From Clostridium sp. BJN0001 (lineage in GTDB: Bacteria > Bacillota > Clostridia > Clostridiales > Clostridiaceae), in contig NZ_CP094971.1 in assembly GCF_022869825.1 (NCBI RefSeq), positions 745,501-809,500 of the forward strand: DNA of 64,000 bases. The letters run 5' to 3'. The notes under the pieces were generated by a model. It searched no databases, was not told where the DNA came from, and was given only the letters and a program-made list of their open reading frames with translations. Within the stretch, counting starts at the first letter, position 1. Every line of letters starts with the position of its first letter. Below, piece after piece: positions 44,302 through 55,161 of this stretch. A program made the position numbers and the translations under genes.

Positions 44302-46236
44302 TTAAAAATTTACATGTATAAGATAAAAAGTTATCTTTTTATCGCTCCATCCAAGATCCCATGGAACATTTAGTCTGTCTGTATTGTGGCAGGTTACGAG
44401 TGAATATCCTTTAGAATCTGCCCCACTTACAACAGAAACATGTGTTATATCGCCTTTCTTTTCATATGCGACTATGTCGCCAGGAAGAAGTTTATAAGAA
44501 GCTTTATAAACTTTTTCATATGATCCTCTTGCAATTAATGAAGCTCTTCCACTATAAAGCATATAATGAGTGAATTTCCCTGCATTAACCCATGAAGCAG
44601 AAGCTTCACCTTTATTATAATTCCATGAAGAATTTTTTCTGAAATTTTCGCTTGCAAAAAGAGTTTGGGAAGCAAAGTTTGCACAGTCTCCTCCAGCAGG
44701 GTTAAAATCTCTATATTTTTTATTATATGATGAATTTTCATCTGAAGAATTAGATATTCCACAATATTTAAATGCATACGAAATAGCTTTTTTTCTATTT
44801 TCTTTTATATCGGAAAGATCACGCTCATTTTCAGACATTATATGTGTAGTTATTGAATCTACTTTTAGATTTTCAAGATTTAATGAATCTGCAAATGGAT
44901 CTGTATACCATTCTTTGGCTATTAGATAGTCATCATTTTCTTTTACTAATTTTAAAATATGGTAAGTTCCTATTCCACAGGAATTTATTTTAGTATCATC
45001 ATTTAAATATTTATATTTATAAAATGTATTACACTTTATATAAAAATTAACAGAAGTATCATTTGAAGTTATTTTTTTAAATGTGAGATTAGGCGTTATA
45101 TTTATAAATTTTATACCTTGTTTTTCTGCCCAATTATTTATGTATTTTATTTTTCTTAATTCATATTCATAAGCGAACTGTCCTAATTTGCAGTTTTTTG
45201 CATATAATGACTTTACACTTTTTAAGTCACCAGTAAGGATTGAGTTATTTCGTTTTATAAAGATATTTTCTGCTATTTTTTTATAAAGCGACTTGTCATC
45301 TTCTTCGTTAAAAGAAGTTTTACATTCTTGCAGAGCATCATCTATGAGAGATATACATGTTTTTGTATATTCATCTTCTTTAATATCTAAATACCAATCT
45401 TTTTCTAAATTGTCCTCTTTAAAGTATTTTGCTTTTAAAATTATTTCAGGACGATATTCAAAGTGAAGTATATCAAAATGCGCCCATTTTCCTCCCCAGA
45501 TAAAATTGTTGTTTTCAAAAGCAGATACCATTTCAGAAGGATATTCTTTAATTCTTTTTTTGCCATTTTCTTTAGTATTCCATTTCCAGTAATCATATTT
45601 GCTGCTTTTCAAATCAATAGCAATTCCATATGAATGTGGGCTTAATCTTCCAGTACCTTTTATTACTCTATAGTTAAAAGTTCCACTTCCAGGATATAAA
45701 AGAGCACCTACCTTGGAATTAGATTTAGAAATTGTAGAAACTTCTTTTAAAGCATTATCTAAAGAAGCACATGCGTTATTGTTTTTATTAAACTCATAAT
45801 TAGGATAAACTGATGTAAGATTTTTAAGATTTTTTGATATTTCAGTTTTAGAATGTCCATATACTTCATTTAGAAGCTCATAATTTCTACATCTTCCAGG
45901 ATCAAAATCGTCTTCTTGAATATCATCTTTATATTCTAGAGGATATATGTCTTCTAAAGTATCTTGAATATCTGCATTTATTAATTTTTCTTCATTAGTT
46001 TTTTTCTTTTTATCATCATATAAAATTTTTTTACCTGAATTCATTACTAAGTATATATCGGAATTATTTTCTAAAGTCACGTTTTTAATAAAAGATTTAT
46101 ATGATAACATTAGAACTAAAATATCCTGCTTTGCTTTTCTTAGATATTTAATGTCCATATTTTGGTCTGATGCTTTTACTGACATATTACATACAAGAGA
46201 CATTATAATATAAAATAATATTACCTTATTTTTCAT
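44302..46236 (-). CDS. Exported M15 peptidase (VanY-like) fused to amidase_6 domain
   Basis: 644-aa secreted protein with an N-terminal signal peptide (KNKVILFYIIMSLVCNMSVKA). Residues ~150-275 form a D-Ala-D-Ala carboxypeptidase-like M15 domain: HSYGIAIDLKSS gives the His/Asp zinc ligands and HFDILHFEYRPE the distal His. Residues ~500-640 form an amidase_6/CHAP-like domain: catalytic Cys in GGDCANFASQTL, His in ITHVSVV, and the CHNTDRLNVPWDLGW end. The middle is an unassigned alpha/beta region. ATG 46236 follows AGAGGTGA; upstream in-frame starts are rejected. Probable wall-remodelling enzyme. The two catalytic domains in one chain are unusual to me. Confidence 0.85.
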   Translation of the reverse strand: MKNKVILFYIIMSLVCNMSVKASDQNMDIKYLRKAKQDILVLMLSYKSFIKNVTLENNSDIYLVMNSGKKILYDDKKKKTNEEKLINADIQDTLEDIYPLEYKDDIQEDDFDPGRCRNYELLNEVYGHSKTEISKNLKNLTSVYPNYEFNKNNNACASLDNALKEVSTISKSNSKVGALLYPGSGTFNYRVIKGTGRLSPHSYGIAIDLKSSKYDYWKWNTKENGKKRIKEYPSEMVSAFENNNFIWGGKWAHFDILHFEYRPEIILKAKYFKEDNLEKDWYLDIKEDEYTKTCISLIDDALQECKTSFNEEDDKSLYKKIAENIFIKRNNSILTGDLKSVKSLYAKNCKLGQFAYEYELRKIKYINNWAEKQGIKFINITPNLTFKKITSNDTSVNFYIKCNTFYKYKYLNDDTKINSCGIGTYHILKLVKENDDYLIAKEWYTDPFADSLNLENLKVDSITTHIMSENERDLSDIKENRKKAISYAFKYCGISNSSDENSSYNKKYRDFNPAGGDCANFASQTLFASENFRKNSSWNYNKGEASASWVNAGKFTHYMLYSGRASLIARGSYEKVYKASYKLLPGDIVAYEKKGDITHVSVVSGADSKGYSLVTCHNTDRLNVPWDLGWSDKKITFYLIHVNF

Positions 46237-46412
46237 AAAATTATCACCTCTTTTTAGTTTATCCAAAGAAAAAACATAGTATGTACCTTATTGTATTATT
46301 GAGAAAAAAAATAAATAGTTGTAAACTATAAGTAAAAACAAAAGTGAAGGTTAAATTACTGATATACAAATGATGTAAAAAAATCTTTTATTTGTTTTAG
46401 GGGGTAAAGAGG

Positions 46413-48038
46413 TTGAATAAAAAATTACTAAAAGAGGGTTTTAAAAGAAAATTTTTAAAATTGAAGTCTATAGCGGATAAATATAATCTTGAAATAAACT
46501 TTATTGATGATTTTATATCTGAAATTGATGATTTTAAAGTTATAACTCCTGTTATCGGTGGTTTTGGAACAGGGAAGAGTTCTCTTATAAATGCTGTACT
46601 TCAGGATGATATTTTAAAAACTAATATAGAATCTAAAAATTCAATTACAACGGAAATAAGTTATTCAGATAAAGATAATGTTAAGTTTTTAAAAGATGAT
46701 AAAGTTATAAGTGATACTTCAGTTTGTAATTATACAGATAAAAAATATGATGTAGATGATTATGATTTAGTGAAAATAGAATATAATAATGACGTTCTTG
46801 AAAAAATAAAGAATGTAAAAATAGTTGATATGCCTGGATTTGATTCTGGAATAGAGCTTCACAAAAAGGCAATAGATAAATATTTAACAAATAGTCTTTC
46901 GTATATTATTGTATTTTCAGCAGATAATATAGAGCTTACGCAGAGTGTAAAAAATTTCTTAAGGGAAATAAATCTTCATGATATACCTATTTTTATAATA
47001 ATAAATAAATGTGATAAAGTAAGTAAAAGCAAAATAGAAGAAGACTATAAAAAGGTAAACGATATAATAGAAAAATATCTTCCGAAAAAAGGTGTAAAAG
47101 TAGGGCTCTCTAAGTCGAAAATTCATAAAAATGTTAGAGATGTAACAAATATTTTACTTCAAATAGAAAGTGATTCAGAAAAAATTATTAAAAATGAGTT
47201 TTCAAGAAAACTTAAAAATCTGACACTACCAGTTGATAGCTATATAAATTCAAAACTTTCTAATATGAAGCTTACAGATAAAGAGCTTGTAGAAAAAGAA
47301 GAAGAACTTCAGATGAAGTCAGAATCAAATTATGAAAAGGTAGAGAAAGAGAAACAGGAATTTAATAAAAACATTCCTTTATATATAGAAAATGTACAAA
47401 GGAAGGTAGATGAAGGACTTAAAGATAGTACGGATAAATTAGTCGAAATGATTCTTAATGATGAAGATATTAAGGAGAAAATTAATTATATAGTAAGAAA
47501 GAATGTAATAATGGGTATAAAAGCAGAATTTGAACCAGTATTAAAAAAATATCTTACTGATGTTGTAAGCATATTAAAAATAGATGCAAAAGAAGAAATA
47601 AAGCTTGATGAATTTAAAGTTTCAGCAGGAGGACTTATAGAAAATGTTGTTGTAAATAGTGTGCCAATAGTTCTTATGGCTGTTGGAGCTTTTTTAGCAG
47701 GGCCGCTTATAGGTCTTGTTGGAGGCTTAGCTGGAGTCTGTTTTGATGCTATATTAAAAAATTCAAAAGAAAAGTTAAAAAAAGCAGAGATAGAAAATAT
47801 GGTTTCTAAAAAAATAATTCCTGAGGTTTCAAAAAAATCAGGAGAATGTATAAAGAGAGAAATTTCAAAATATGTAGAAGAAATTAATAAATCTCTTGAA
47901 CTTATTATAGACCATGAAAAGGAAGTAATGATGAAAGCTATTCTTGATGTCAAGAATGAAAATAAATTTGATGCTTTGTCAAAAAATGATAAAGTTAAAG
48001 CACTTATAAATGATTTAAAAGTTGTAAGACAGCTTTAA
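46413..48038 (+). CDS. Dynamin-like GTPase
   Basis: 541-aa GTPase. G1 GGFGTGKSSLINA (residues ~50-62), G3 DMPGFDSG, G4 NKCD. A long helical region follows with a hydrophobic hairpin near residues 415-445 (VLMAVGAFLAGPLIGLVGG) and a helical C-terminus, as in bacterial dynamin-like proteins that reshape or repair membranes. TTG start behind GGGGTAAAGAGG. It precedes pepF by 10 bp, so the two are probably co-transcribed; no functional link is known. Confidence 0.85.
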   Translation: MNKKLLKEGFKRKFLKLKSIADKYNLEINFIDDFISEIDDFKVITPVIGGFGTGKSSLINAVLQDDILKTNIESKNSITTEISYSDKDNVKFLKDDKVISDTSVCNYTDKKYDVDDYDLVKIEYNNDVLEKIKNVKIVDMPGFDSGIELHKKAIDKYLTNSLSYIIVFSADNIELTQSVKNFLREINLHDIPIFIIINKCDKVSKSKIEEDYKKVNDIIEKYLPKKGVKVGLSKSKIHKNVRDVTNILLQIESDSEKIIKNEFSRKLKNLTLPVDSYINSKLSNMKLTDKELVEKEEELQMKSESNYEKVEKEKQEFNKNIPLYIENVQRKVDEGLKDSTDKLVEMILNDEDIKEKINYIVRKNVIMGIKAEFEPVLKKYLTDVVSILKIDAKEEIKLDEFKVSAGGLIENVVVNSVPIVLMAVGAFLAGPLIGLVGGLAGVCFDAILKNSKEKLKKAEIENMVSKKIIPEVSKKSGECIKREISKYVEEINKSLELIIDHEKEVMMKAILDVKNENKFDALSKNDKVKALINDLKVVRQL

Positions 48039-48048
48039 GGAGGAACTT

Positions 48049-49818
48049 ATGAATAGAAAATGGAGTCTTGATTCACTATATAAATCATTTAGTGATGAAA
48101 AATTTTTAAATGATATAAAATTATTAGATAAAAAAGAAGAAGAATTTAAAAAATGTTGTTTAGAGTTAAATAATGAAGGAAAAAGTGATTATTTAAAACT
48201 TGAGGAATATTTAAAATGTAAAATAAGCCTTTATAGTATTTTGCAGAATCTTAAATTCTTTTCAAATCTATCATTATCTGCAGATACAAATAATGATGAA
48301 GCTTCAAAGTATAATGATAAGATAGAAAAAAAGCTAATGAATATTATATCTATAGATTCACTAGCAGCTAAGTTTATAGGAAGTATAAAAGATATAGATA
48401 AAGTTATTAATAAGTCTAAGATGCTTAAAGAACATGAATTTATATTAAAAGAGCAGCATGATAAAAATAAATATATGCTAAAAGAAAGAGAAGAAAAAAT
48501 AATATCTCAAATGAAATCAACAGGTTCTAAGTCTTTTGAAAAGCTATTTAATAAAGTAATTTCAAATCATAAGGTACTTATGGATGATTCATATTATCTT
48601 TTAGGTGATATTCAAAATATGGCATATGATGAAAAAGAAGAAACACGAAAGAAAGCTTATGAAGCTGAATTAAAATCATATGAAAACATAGAAGATATAA
48701 TAGCTATGTGTCTTAATTCTATAAAAGGTGAATCTATAGAAGAATGTAAAATTAGAGGATATAAATCTCCTCTTTATAAAACTCTTATTGATTCAAGATT
48801 TGATGAAGAAACTTTAAATATAATGCTAGATGTTATGAAAGAAAACTTTGATTTATTTAGAAAATATTTAAGAAGAAAAGGAGAAATTTTAGGTCATAAA
48901 GATGGACTTCCATTTTATGATCTCTACGCTCCTATAATAAAAAATAGTAAAAAGTATACTTTCTACGAGGCAGCATCATTTGTAGTAAAATGTTTTAACT
49001 CATTTAATAAAAAGCTTGGAGATTATGCAAAGCATGCTATAGATAATAATTGGATAGATGTTTATCCAAGAGAAGGAAAAGTTTTAGGTGCATTTTGCGA
49101 AAATCTAATAGCTATAGGAGAAAGCAGATTTTTATTAAATTTTGGAGAAAATTTTTCTGATGTTGTAACTCTTGCACATGAGCTTGGACATGGGTTTCAT
49201 GGGGAGTGTTTAAAAGGAGAATCTATACTTAATACAGATTATTCAATGCCTATAGCAGAAACAGCTTCAACTTTTTGTGAATCAATCGTTAAAGAAAAAG
49301 CTTTAGAAAATGCAGATAAAAATGAGAAGATAAGTATATTAGATGCAGATTTATCAGATGCAGCTCAGGTAATAGTAGATATATATTCAAGATTTATTTT
49401 TGAAAAAAGTGTTTTTGAATTAAGAAAAGAAGGACCACTTAACGCATCTACAATAAATGAAATTATGATTAAAGCGCAGAAAGAGTCATATGGAGATGGA
49501 CTTTGTAAAGATTATATGAATAAATATATGTGGATATATAAACCTCATTATTATGATGGAGATTATCATTACTATAATTTCCCTTATGCGTTTGGCTTTA
49601 TGTTTTCAAATGGATTATATATGAAATATAAGAATAATAAAGAAGGATTTTTTGAAAAATATACTAGTCTTTTAAAGGTAACAGGAAAAAATAATATATA
49701 TGATACAGCAAAAATCGCTGGAATAGATCTTCATAATAGAGAGTTTTTTGAAAGTGCAATGAATAATGTAAAGGAAAAAGTTAATTTATTTATTAAACTT
49801 ACAGAGAGAATGGATTAG
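48049..49818 (+). CDS. pepF: Oligoendopeptidase F (M3 family)
   Basis: 589-aa cytosolic zinc peptidase cleaving oligopeptides. The zinc motif HELGH is at 377-381, with the third ligand Glu in AETASTFCE. The N-terminal PepF domain (YNDKIEKKLMN) and C-terminal FPYAFGFMFSNGLYMKY are characteristic. AGGAGG ribosome site just after the dynamin-like gene. Confidence 0.93.
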   Translation: MNRKWSLDSLYKSFSDEKFLNDIKLLDKKEEEFKKCCLELNNEGKSDYLKLEEYLKCKISLYSILQNLKFFSNLSLSADTNNDEASKYNDKIEKKLMNIISIDSLAAKFIGSIKDIDKVINKSKMLKEHEFILKEQHDKNKYMLKEREEKIISQMKSTGSKSFEKLFNKVISNHKVLMDDSYYLLGDIQNMAYDEKEETRKKAYEAELKSYENIEDIIAMCLNSIKGESIEECKIRGYKSPLYKTLIDSRFDEETLNIMLDVMKENFDLFRKYLRRKGEILGHKDGLPFYDLYAPIIKNSKKYTFYEAASFVVKCFNSFNKKLGDYAKHAIDNNWIDVYPREGKVLGAFCENLIAIGESRFLLNFGENFSDVVTLAHELGHGFHGECLKGESILNTDYSMPIAETASTFCESIVKEKALENADKNEKISILDADLSDAAQVIVDIYSRFIFEKSVFELRKEGPLNASTINEIMIKAQKESYGDGLCKDYMNKYMWIYKPHYYDGDYHYYNFPYAFGFMFSNGLYMKYKNNKEGFFEKYTSLLKVTGKNNIYDTAKIAGIDLHNREFFESAMNNVKEKVNLFIKLTERMD

Positions 49819-49856
49819 ATTAGATTTTACTCTCCAAAAGTTACTGCTTTTCTTAG

Positions 49857-49885
49857 TTGCAAACAAGTAAGAAAAATAATATAAT
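49857..49885 (+). promoter_or_regulatory. Promoter of gpmI
   Basis: TTGCAA (49857-49862), 17-bp spacer, TATAAT (49880-49885). The flanks AAGTTACT (49839) and AGTAACTT (49908) are inverse copies that may fold around it. Confidence 0.65.
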
Positions 49886-49943
49886 AAACCTGTATTAAAC
49901 AGTAGAAAAGTAACTTATATATAAATAATTTGGAGGTAAAAGA

Positions 49944-51476
49944 ATGTCAAAGAAACCAGTAATGTTAATGATATTAGATGGATTTGGTTTAGCACCTAAA
50001 TCAGAAGGGAATGCAGTTAGTTTAGCTAAAAAACCAAATTTTGATGCATTAGTTGAAAAATATCCTCATGCACATTTAAAAGCAAGCGGACTTGCAGTTG
50101 GACTTCCAGAAGGACAGATGGGAAATTCAGAAGTTGGACATTTAAATATAGGTTCAGGAAGAGTAGTTTATCAGGAACTTACAAGAATTACAAAAGCTAT
50201 TGATGATGGTGAGTTCTTTGAAAATGAAGTAATAAAAAAAGCTATGGAAAACGCTAAAAAACCTGGCGCTGCACTTCATTTAGTAGGCCTTTTATCAGAT
50301 GGAGGAGTTCATTCACACATCAATCATTTAAAAGGACTTTTAAGATTTGCTAAAAAAGAAGGAATTCAGAATGTATATGTTCATGCATTTATGGACGGAA
50401 GAGATGTTCCACCATCTTCAGGAAAGACATACATAACTGAAATAGAAGATTTTATGAAAGAAATCGGAGTAGGAAAGATTGCAACTGTATCAGGAAGATA
50501 TTATGCAATGGATAGAGATAATAGATGGGAAAGAATAGAACTTGCTTATAATGCAATAGTTTTAGGAAAAGGTGAAGAAGCTTCAAGCGCAATAGAAGCA
50601 CTTGATAAATCATATCATGATAATAAAACTGATGAATTCGTACTTCCTACAGTAGTAACTGAAGATAAACATGCTACAGCAAAGGTTAAAGACGGAGATT
50701 CAGTAGTATTCTTTAACTTTAGACCAGATAGAGCAAGAGAATTAACAAGAGCTATAAACGATAAAGAATTTGCAGGATTTAAGAGAAATACATTAAACTT
50801 AAAATTCGTAACAATTACTCAGTATGATAAGACATTAGAAAGAGTTAGTGTTGCATATACTCCACAGACTTTAGTTAATACTCTTGGAGAATATGTAAGC
50901 AAGAACGGACTTAAACAACTTAGAATTGCAGAAACTGAAAAGTATGCACATGTTACATTCTTCTTTAATGGAGGAGTTGAAAAAGAAAATCCTGGTGAAG
51001 AAAGAAAAGTTATTCCATCACCAAAGGTTGCAACTTATGATTTAAAGCCAGAAATGAGTGCATATGAAGTTACAGATGAATTATTAAAGAAATTAGATGA
51101 AGATAAATATGATATGATCATATTAAACTTTGCAAATGCTGACATGGTTGGACATACAGGAATTGTAAGTGCAGCAGTTAAGGCTATTGAGGCTGTAGAT
51201 ACATGTCTTGGAAAAGTTTATAAGAAAGTTCTTGAAAAAGACGGATGCGTATTTATAACAGCTGATCATGGAAATGCAGAAACAATGATCGATACTTCAA
51301 CAGGAAATCCATTCACAGCACATACAACAAATGAAGTTCCATTCATTTATGTTGCAAATGATGCTGCAAATAAGACATTAAAAGATGGAAAGCTTGCAGA
51401 TATAGCACCAACAATGCTTAATCAGCTTGGACTTGATAAACCTGCTGAAATGACAGGAGAAAACTTATTAAAATAA
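49944..51476 (+). CDS. gpmI: 2,3-bisphosphoglycerate-independent phosphoglycerate mutase
   Basis: 510-aa Mn2+-dependent glycolytic enzyme interconverting 3- and 2-phosphoglycerate. Metal Asp12 in LMILDGFG, catalytic Ser62 in [18 protein letters not shown], and the C-terminal TADHGNAE with [10 protein letters not shown] ligands. Ribosome site TTGGAGGT. Eno lies 1.8 kb downstream, but the usual gap-pgk-tpi genes are not in between. Confidence 0.96.
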   Translation: MSKKPVMLMILDGFGLAPKSEGNAVSLAKKPNFDALVEKYPHAHLKASGLAVGLPEGQMGNSEVGHLNIGSGRVVYQELTRITKAIDDGEFFENEVIKKAMENAKKPGAALHLVGLLSDGGVHSHINHLKGLLRFAKKEGIQNVYVHAFMDGRDVPPSSGKTYITEIEDFMKEIGVGKIATVSGRYYAMDRDNRWERIELAYNAIVLGKGEEASSAIEALDKSYHDNKTDEFVLPTVVTEDKHATAKVKDGDSVVFFNFRPDRARELTRAINDKEFAGFKRNTLNLKFVTITQYDKTLERVSVAYTPQTLVNTLGEYVSKNGLKQLRIAETEKYAHVTFFFNGGVEKENPGEERKVIPSPKVATYDLKPEMSAYEVTDELLKKLDEDKYDMIILNFANADMVGHTGIVSAAVKAIEAVDTCLGKVYKKVLEKDGCVFITADHGNAETMIDTSTGNPFTAHTTNEVPFIYVANDAANKTLKDGKLADIAPTMLNQLGLDKPAEMTGENLLK

Positions 51477-51515
51477 GCATATAATTGCGATAAAACTTAG
51501 AAACTAGAATTTATT

Positions 51516-51574
51516 AGCTTTCGCTTAAATGGTATGACATATAAAATGCCATATCATAATGCGAAAGCTTTTTA
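51516..51574 (+). terminator. Terminator after gpmI, diverged H2-type hairpin
   Basis: Outer stem AGCTTTCGC/GCGAAAGCT, identical to H2 of the multi-hairpin elements, extended by an inner arm (ATGGTATGACAT against ATGCCATATCAT) and followed by T5. The upstream GAAACTAGAATTTATT echoes the sequence between H1 and H2. Probably a remnant or relative of the element. Nothing else seen in 51477-51641. Confidence 0.85.
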
Positions 51575-51641
51575 TATATTTAAAATGTGAATATTAAATA
51601 TAATTTATAAGCAATAATCAATTTTTTGGGGGGAGATTTTT

Positions 51642-52568
51642 GTGACAAAATATCTATTTGTGACGTTAAATCAAATATTTGTAATGTCTTTTATTATAGC
51701 TATTGGATATGTTTTGTATAGGAAGAAGATAATAAATGATGATGGCTCTGAGGAAATTTCAAATTTTCTTATAAAAGTTGTTACACCGTGTGTAATTATT
51801 TCATCATATCAGAGAGAATTTGATTTAAAAAGTGCAAAAATGCTTGGATTATCTTTTGTAGTGGCTATAATTACCTTTTTGATACCAATAATAATATCAT
51901 CTGTTATTTTTAAAAATAATAAAAAAGTATATAAAAATGATGCAAAAATGTGTCTTATTTTTTCAAATGATGGATTTATGGCAGTGCCTCTACTTCAATC
52001 ACTTCTTGGAACGATAGGGGTGTTTTTAGGCTCGGCTCATATTGTTGTAGGTACGGTAATAATATGGACATATGGTGTTTTTATGTTATCTAAAGATAAA
52101 AAATCAATTAATTTAAAAAATATAATATTTAATGTAGGAACAATATCTATGGTGTTTGGAATTCTACTATTTATATCGCCTATAAAACTTCCTAAACCTA
52201 TTATTACGACATTTACATATATAGCAAATGTAAATACGCCTTTAGCTATGATAGTGCTTGGAGTATTTTTAGCTCAGACTGATATATTATCTATAATTAA
52301 AGATAAAAATACATATAAAATATGTTTTTATAAATTAATACTTATCCCATCTGCAATACTTCTTTGTATGTATCTTTTATCAGTTGATAAAACAGTTGCA
52401 TTAGTTCTTATTATAGGTTCTGCAGCACCTACTGCGGTAATTGCTGCAATGTTTGCTAAAACATTTGAAACAGAATATATTTTTTCAACTAAAATGATAG
52501 CGGCAACAACTATATTTTCGATGATAACTCTTCCGTTTTTTATTACGCTTACGCAAATAATATTATAG
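51642..52568 (+). CDS. AEC-family (auxin efflux carrier-like) transporter
   Basis: 308-aa membrane protein with about ten hydrophobic segments. Typical AEC phrases: FLIKVVTPCVIISSYQ (TM2), NDGFMAVPLLQSLLG, ANVNTPLAMIVLGVFLAQ and the C-terminal GSAAPTAVIAAMFAK. AEC carriers move organic acids such as malate or malonate. GTG start after GGGGGGAG. A second, diverged AEC gene is at 60545. Confidence 0.9.
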   Translation: MTKYLFVTLNQIFVMSFIIAIGYVLYRKKIINDDGSEEISNFLIKVVTPCVIISSYQREFDLKSAKMLGLSFVVAIITFLIPIIISSVIFKNNKKVYKNDAKMCLIFSNDGFMAVPLLQSLLGTIGVFLGSAHIVVGTVIIWTYGVFMLSKDKKSINLKNIIFNVGTISMVFGILLFISPIKLPKPIITTFTYIANVNTPLAMIVLGVFLAQTDILSIIKDKNTYKICFYKLILIPSAILLCMYLLSVDKTVALVLIIGSAAPTAVIAAMFAKTFETEYIFSTKMIAATTIFSMITLPFFITLTQIIL

Positions 52569-52632
52569 AATTTATCATAAATAAGCAAAAATATAAATAA
52601 ATATTATTAGATAAATTATCAGGAATGGTTGT

Positions 52633-53217
52633 ATGAAAAAAAATTTTGCATATTCAGCTGACTTTGATGAAATTACAGAAAATGAATTTAGGAAAGCAAA
52701 GTACCTTGGGAGAGGAAATAATGGTATAGTTTATGAACTCCCAAACAATAAAGTAATAAAGATATTTTTAAAGAGAAAAGTATGCAAAGACGAGGGCAGT
52801 ATTCTTTATAAAACTAATGGCTCTAAATATTTTCCTAAATTGTATGCAAGGGGAAGCCTTTATGTTATAAGGGCAAAAGTATATGGAGAAAGGCTTGATA
52901 AATATATAAAAAAATATGGATTAAGTGATGAGCTTTCTTTAAATGTATATAATCTTTTAAATGAATTTAAAAGATTAAAATTTTTAAGACTTGATACACG
53001 ATGTAAAGATATTTATGTCGATTCTGATCAATCTGTAATGTTAATTGATCCTAAAAAAGCGTATAAAAGAAAAGTTGATTATCCACGGCATCTTATGAAA
53101 GGGCTTGATAAGATAGGAGCACTTGATACTTTTCTTTCACAGGTAGGAAAAATAAATAAGAAAAAGCAGATAAAATGGATAAAAAAGTATGCAAGATATA
53201 AAGAAACATTAAATTGA
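52633..53217 (+). CDS. Small protein-kinase-like protein, degenerate
   Basis: 194-aa protein with a kinase N-lobe: glycine loop GRGNNG (residues ~26-31) and VIKIF (Lys) followed by a possible alphaC Glu. The catalytic loop reads RLDTRCKDIYVD in place of HRDxxxxN, and DFG is replaced by IDPKKAY, so the family metal Asp may remain but the loop is atypical. It resembles short Firmicute kinase-like proteins (YrzF/RIO-like). Activity is uncertain; it may be a pseudokinase or small-molecule kinase. Ribosome site unclear (AGGAATGG). Sits between AEC and eno. Confidence 0.7.
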   Translation: MKKNFAYSADFDEITENEFRKAKYLGRGNNGIVYELPNNKVIKIFLKRKVCKDEGSILYKTNGSKYFPKLYARGSLYVIRAKVYGERLDKYIKKYGLSDELSLNVYNLLNEFKRLKFLRLDTRCKDIYVDSDQSVMLIDPKKAYKRKVDYPRHLMKGLDKIGALDTFLSQVGKINKKKQIKWIKKYARYKETLN

Positions 53218-53280
53218 TGAATATTAAATTTTAAAATACTAATAATATTAAAGTGATAAAAAAAAAGTCTTTATTATTAG

Positions 53281-54588
<1,308 letters not shown>

Positions 54589-54604
54589 AATTACAAAAAA
54601 TATT

Positions 54605-54639
54605 AAGGTAATAGTTTGAAAAAAACTATTACCTTTTTT
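54605..54639 (+). terminator. Terminator after eno
   Basis: Perfect 13-pair stem AAGGTAATAGTTT/AAACTATTACCTT followed by T6. Confidence 0.93.
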
Positions 54640-54771
54640 GGAATTTCTGTTATAATAAAACTAAGCTTAAATATTTTAAGATTTATGATAATGTCCAGTT
54701 GAAATATTCTTGATATTATGTTATGATAACAGATGTGTAATTTTTGGTATAAACTAAAGGAGGTGTTACCT

Positions 54772-55011
54772 TTGGATCTTAAAAGTATTTTACTTGTTAT
54801 AGATATTATTTTAGGTTTAATTGTTATAGTTACAATCTTTATGCAACCAAGTAAAGCTGATGCATTAAGTGGATTAATTCAAGGTGGAAGCAACGATACG
54901 TTTTATTCTAAAAATAAATCAAGAACAAAAGAAGTTATTCTTATAAGGCTCACATCAGTTTCTATGATTTTGTTTGCGATAAATACAACAATATTGAATT
55001 TAATAAAATAG
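54772..55011 (+). CDS. secG: Preprotein translocase subunit SecG
   Basis: 79-aa membrane protein with two helices (SILLVIDIILGLIVIVTIFM, and the VILIRLTSVSMILFAINT one) and the family linker QGGSNDTFYSKNKSRTKE. TTG 54772 after AGGAGGTG is the start; the frame extends back to 54733 without a ribosome site. In most clostridia secG is followed directly by rnr and smpB; here hppA and a repeat element lie between. Confidence 0.92.
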   Translation: MDLKSILLVIDIILGLIVIVTIFMQPSKADALSGLIQGGSNDTFYSKNKSRTKEVILIRLTSVSMILFAINTTILNLIK

Positions 55012-55022
55012 TTAAAATATTT

Positions 55023-55050
55023 AAGCTGCTTCATTGAAAGTAGCTTTTTT
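55023..55050 (+). terminator. Probable terminator after secG
   Basis: Stem AAGCTGCTT/AAAGTAGCTT (one wobble/mismatch) around CATTG, followed by T6. Confidence 0.7.
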
Positions 55051-55161
55051 ATTTACTTATGTAAAGTAGAAACAAGGTTTATACGCAAAAATGTAAACGT
55101 TTATCGAAAAATGTCGTAAAATCTTAATATTAGGCTTGAATATAGTATGAGGGGTGATTTT

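Noticed and set aside
46267-46412. Shared regulatory site between the divergent M15-amidase and dynamin-like genes
   Set aside because: I found no convincing promoter or inverted repeat, only A+T-rich sequence.
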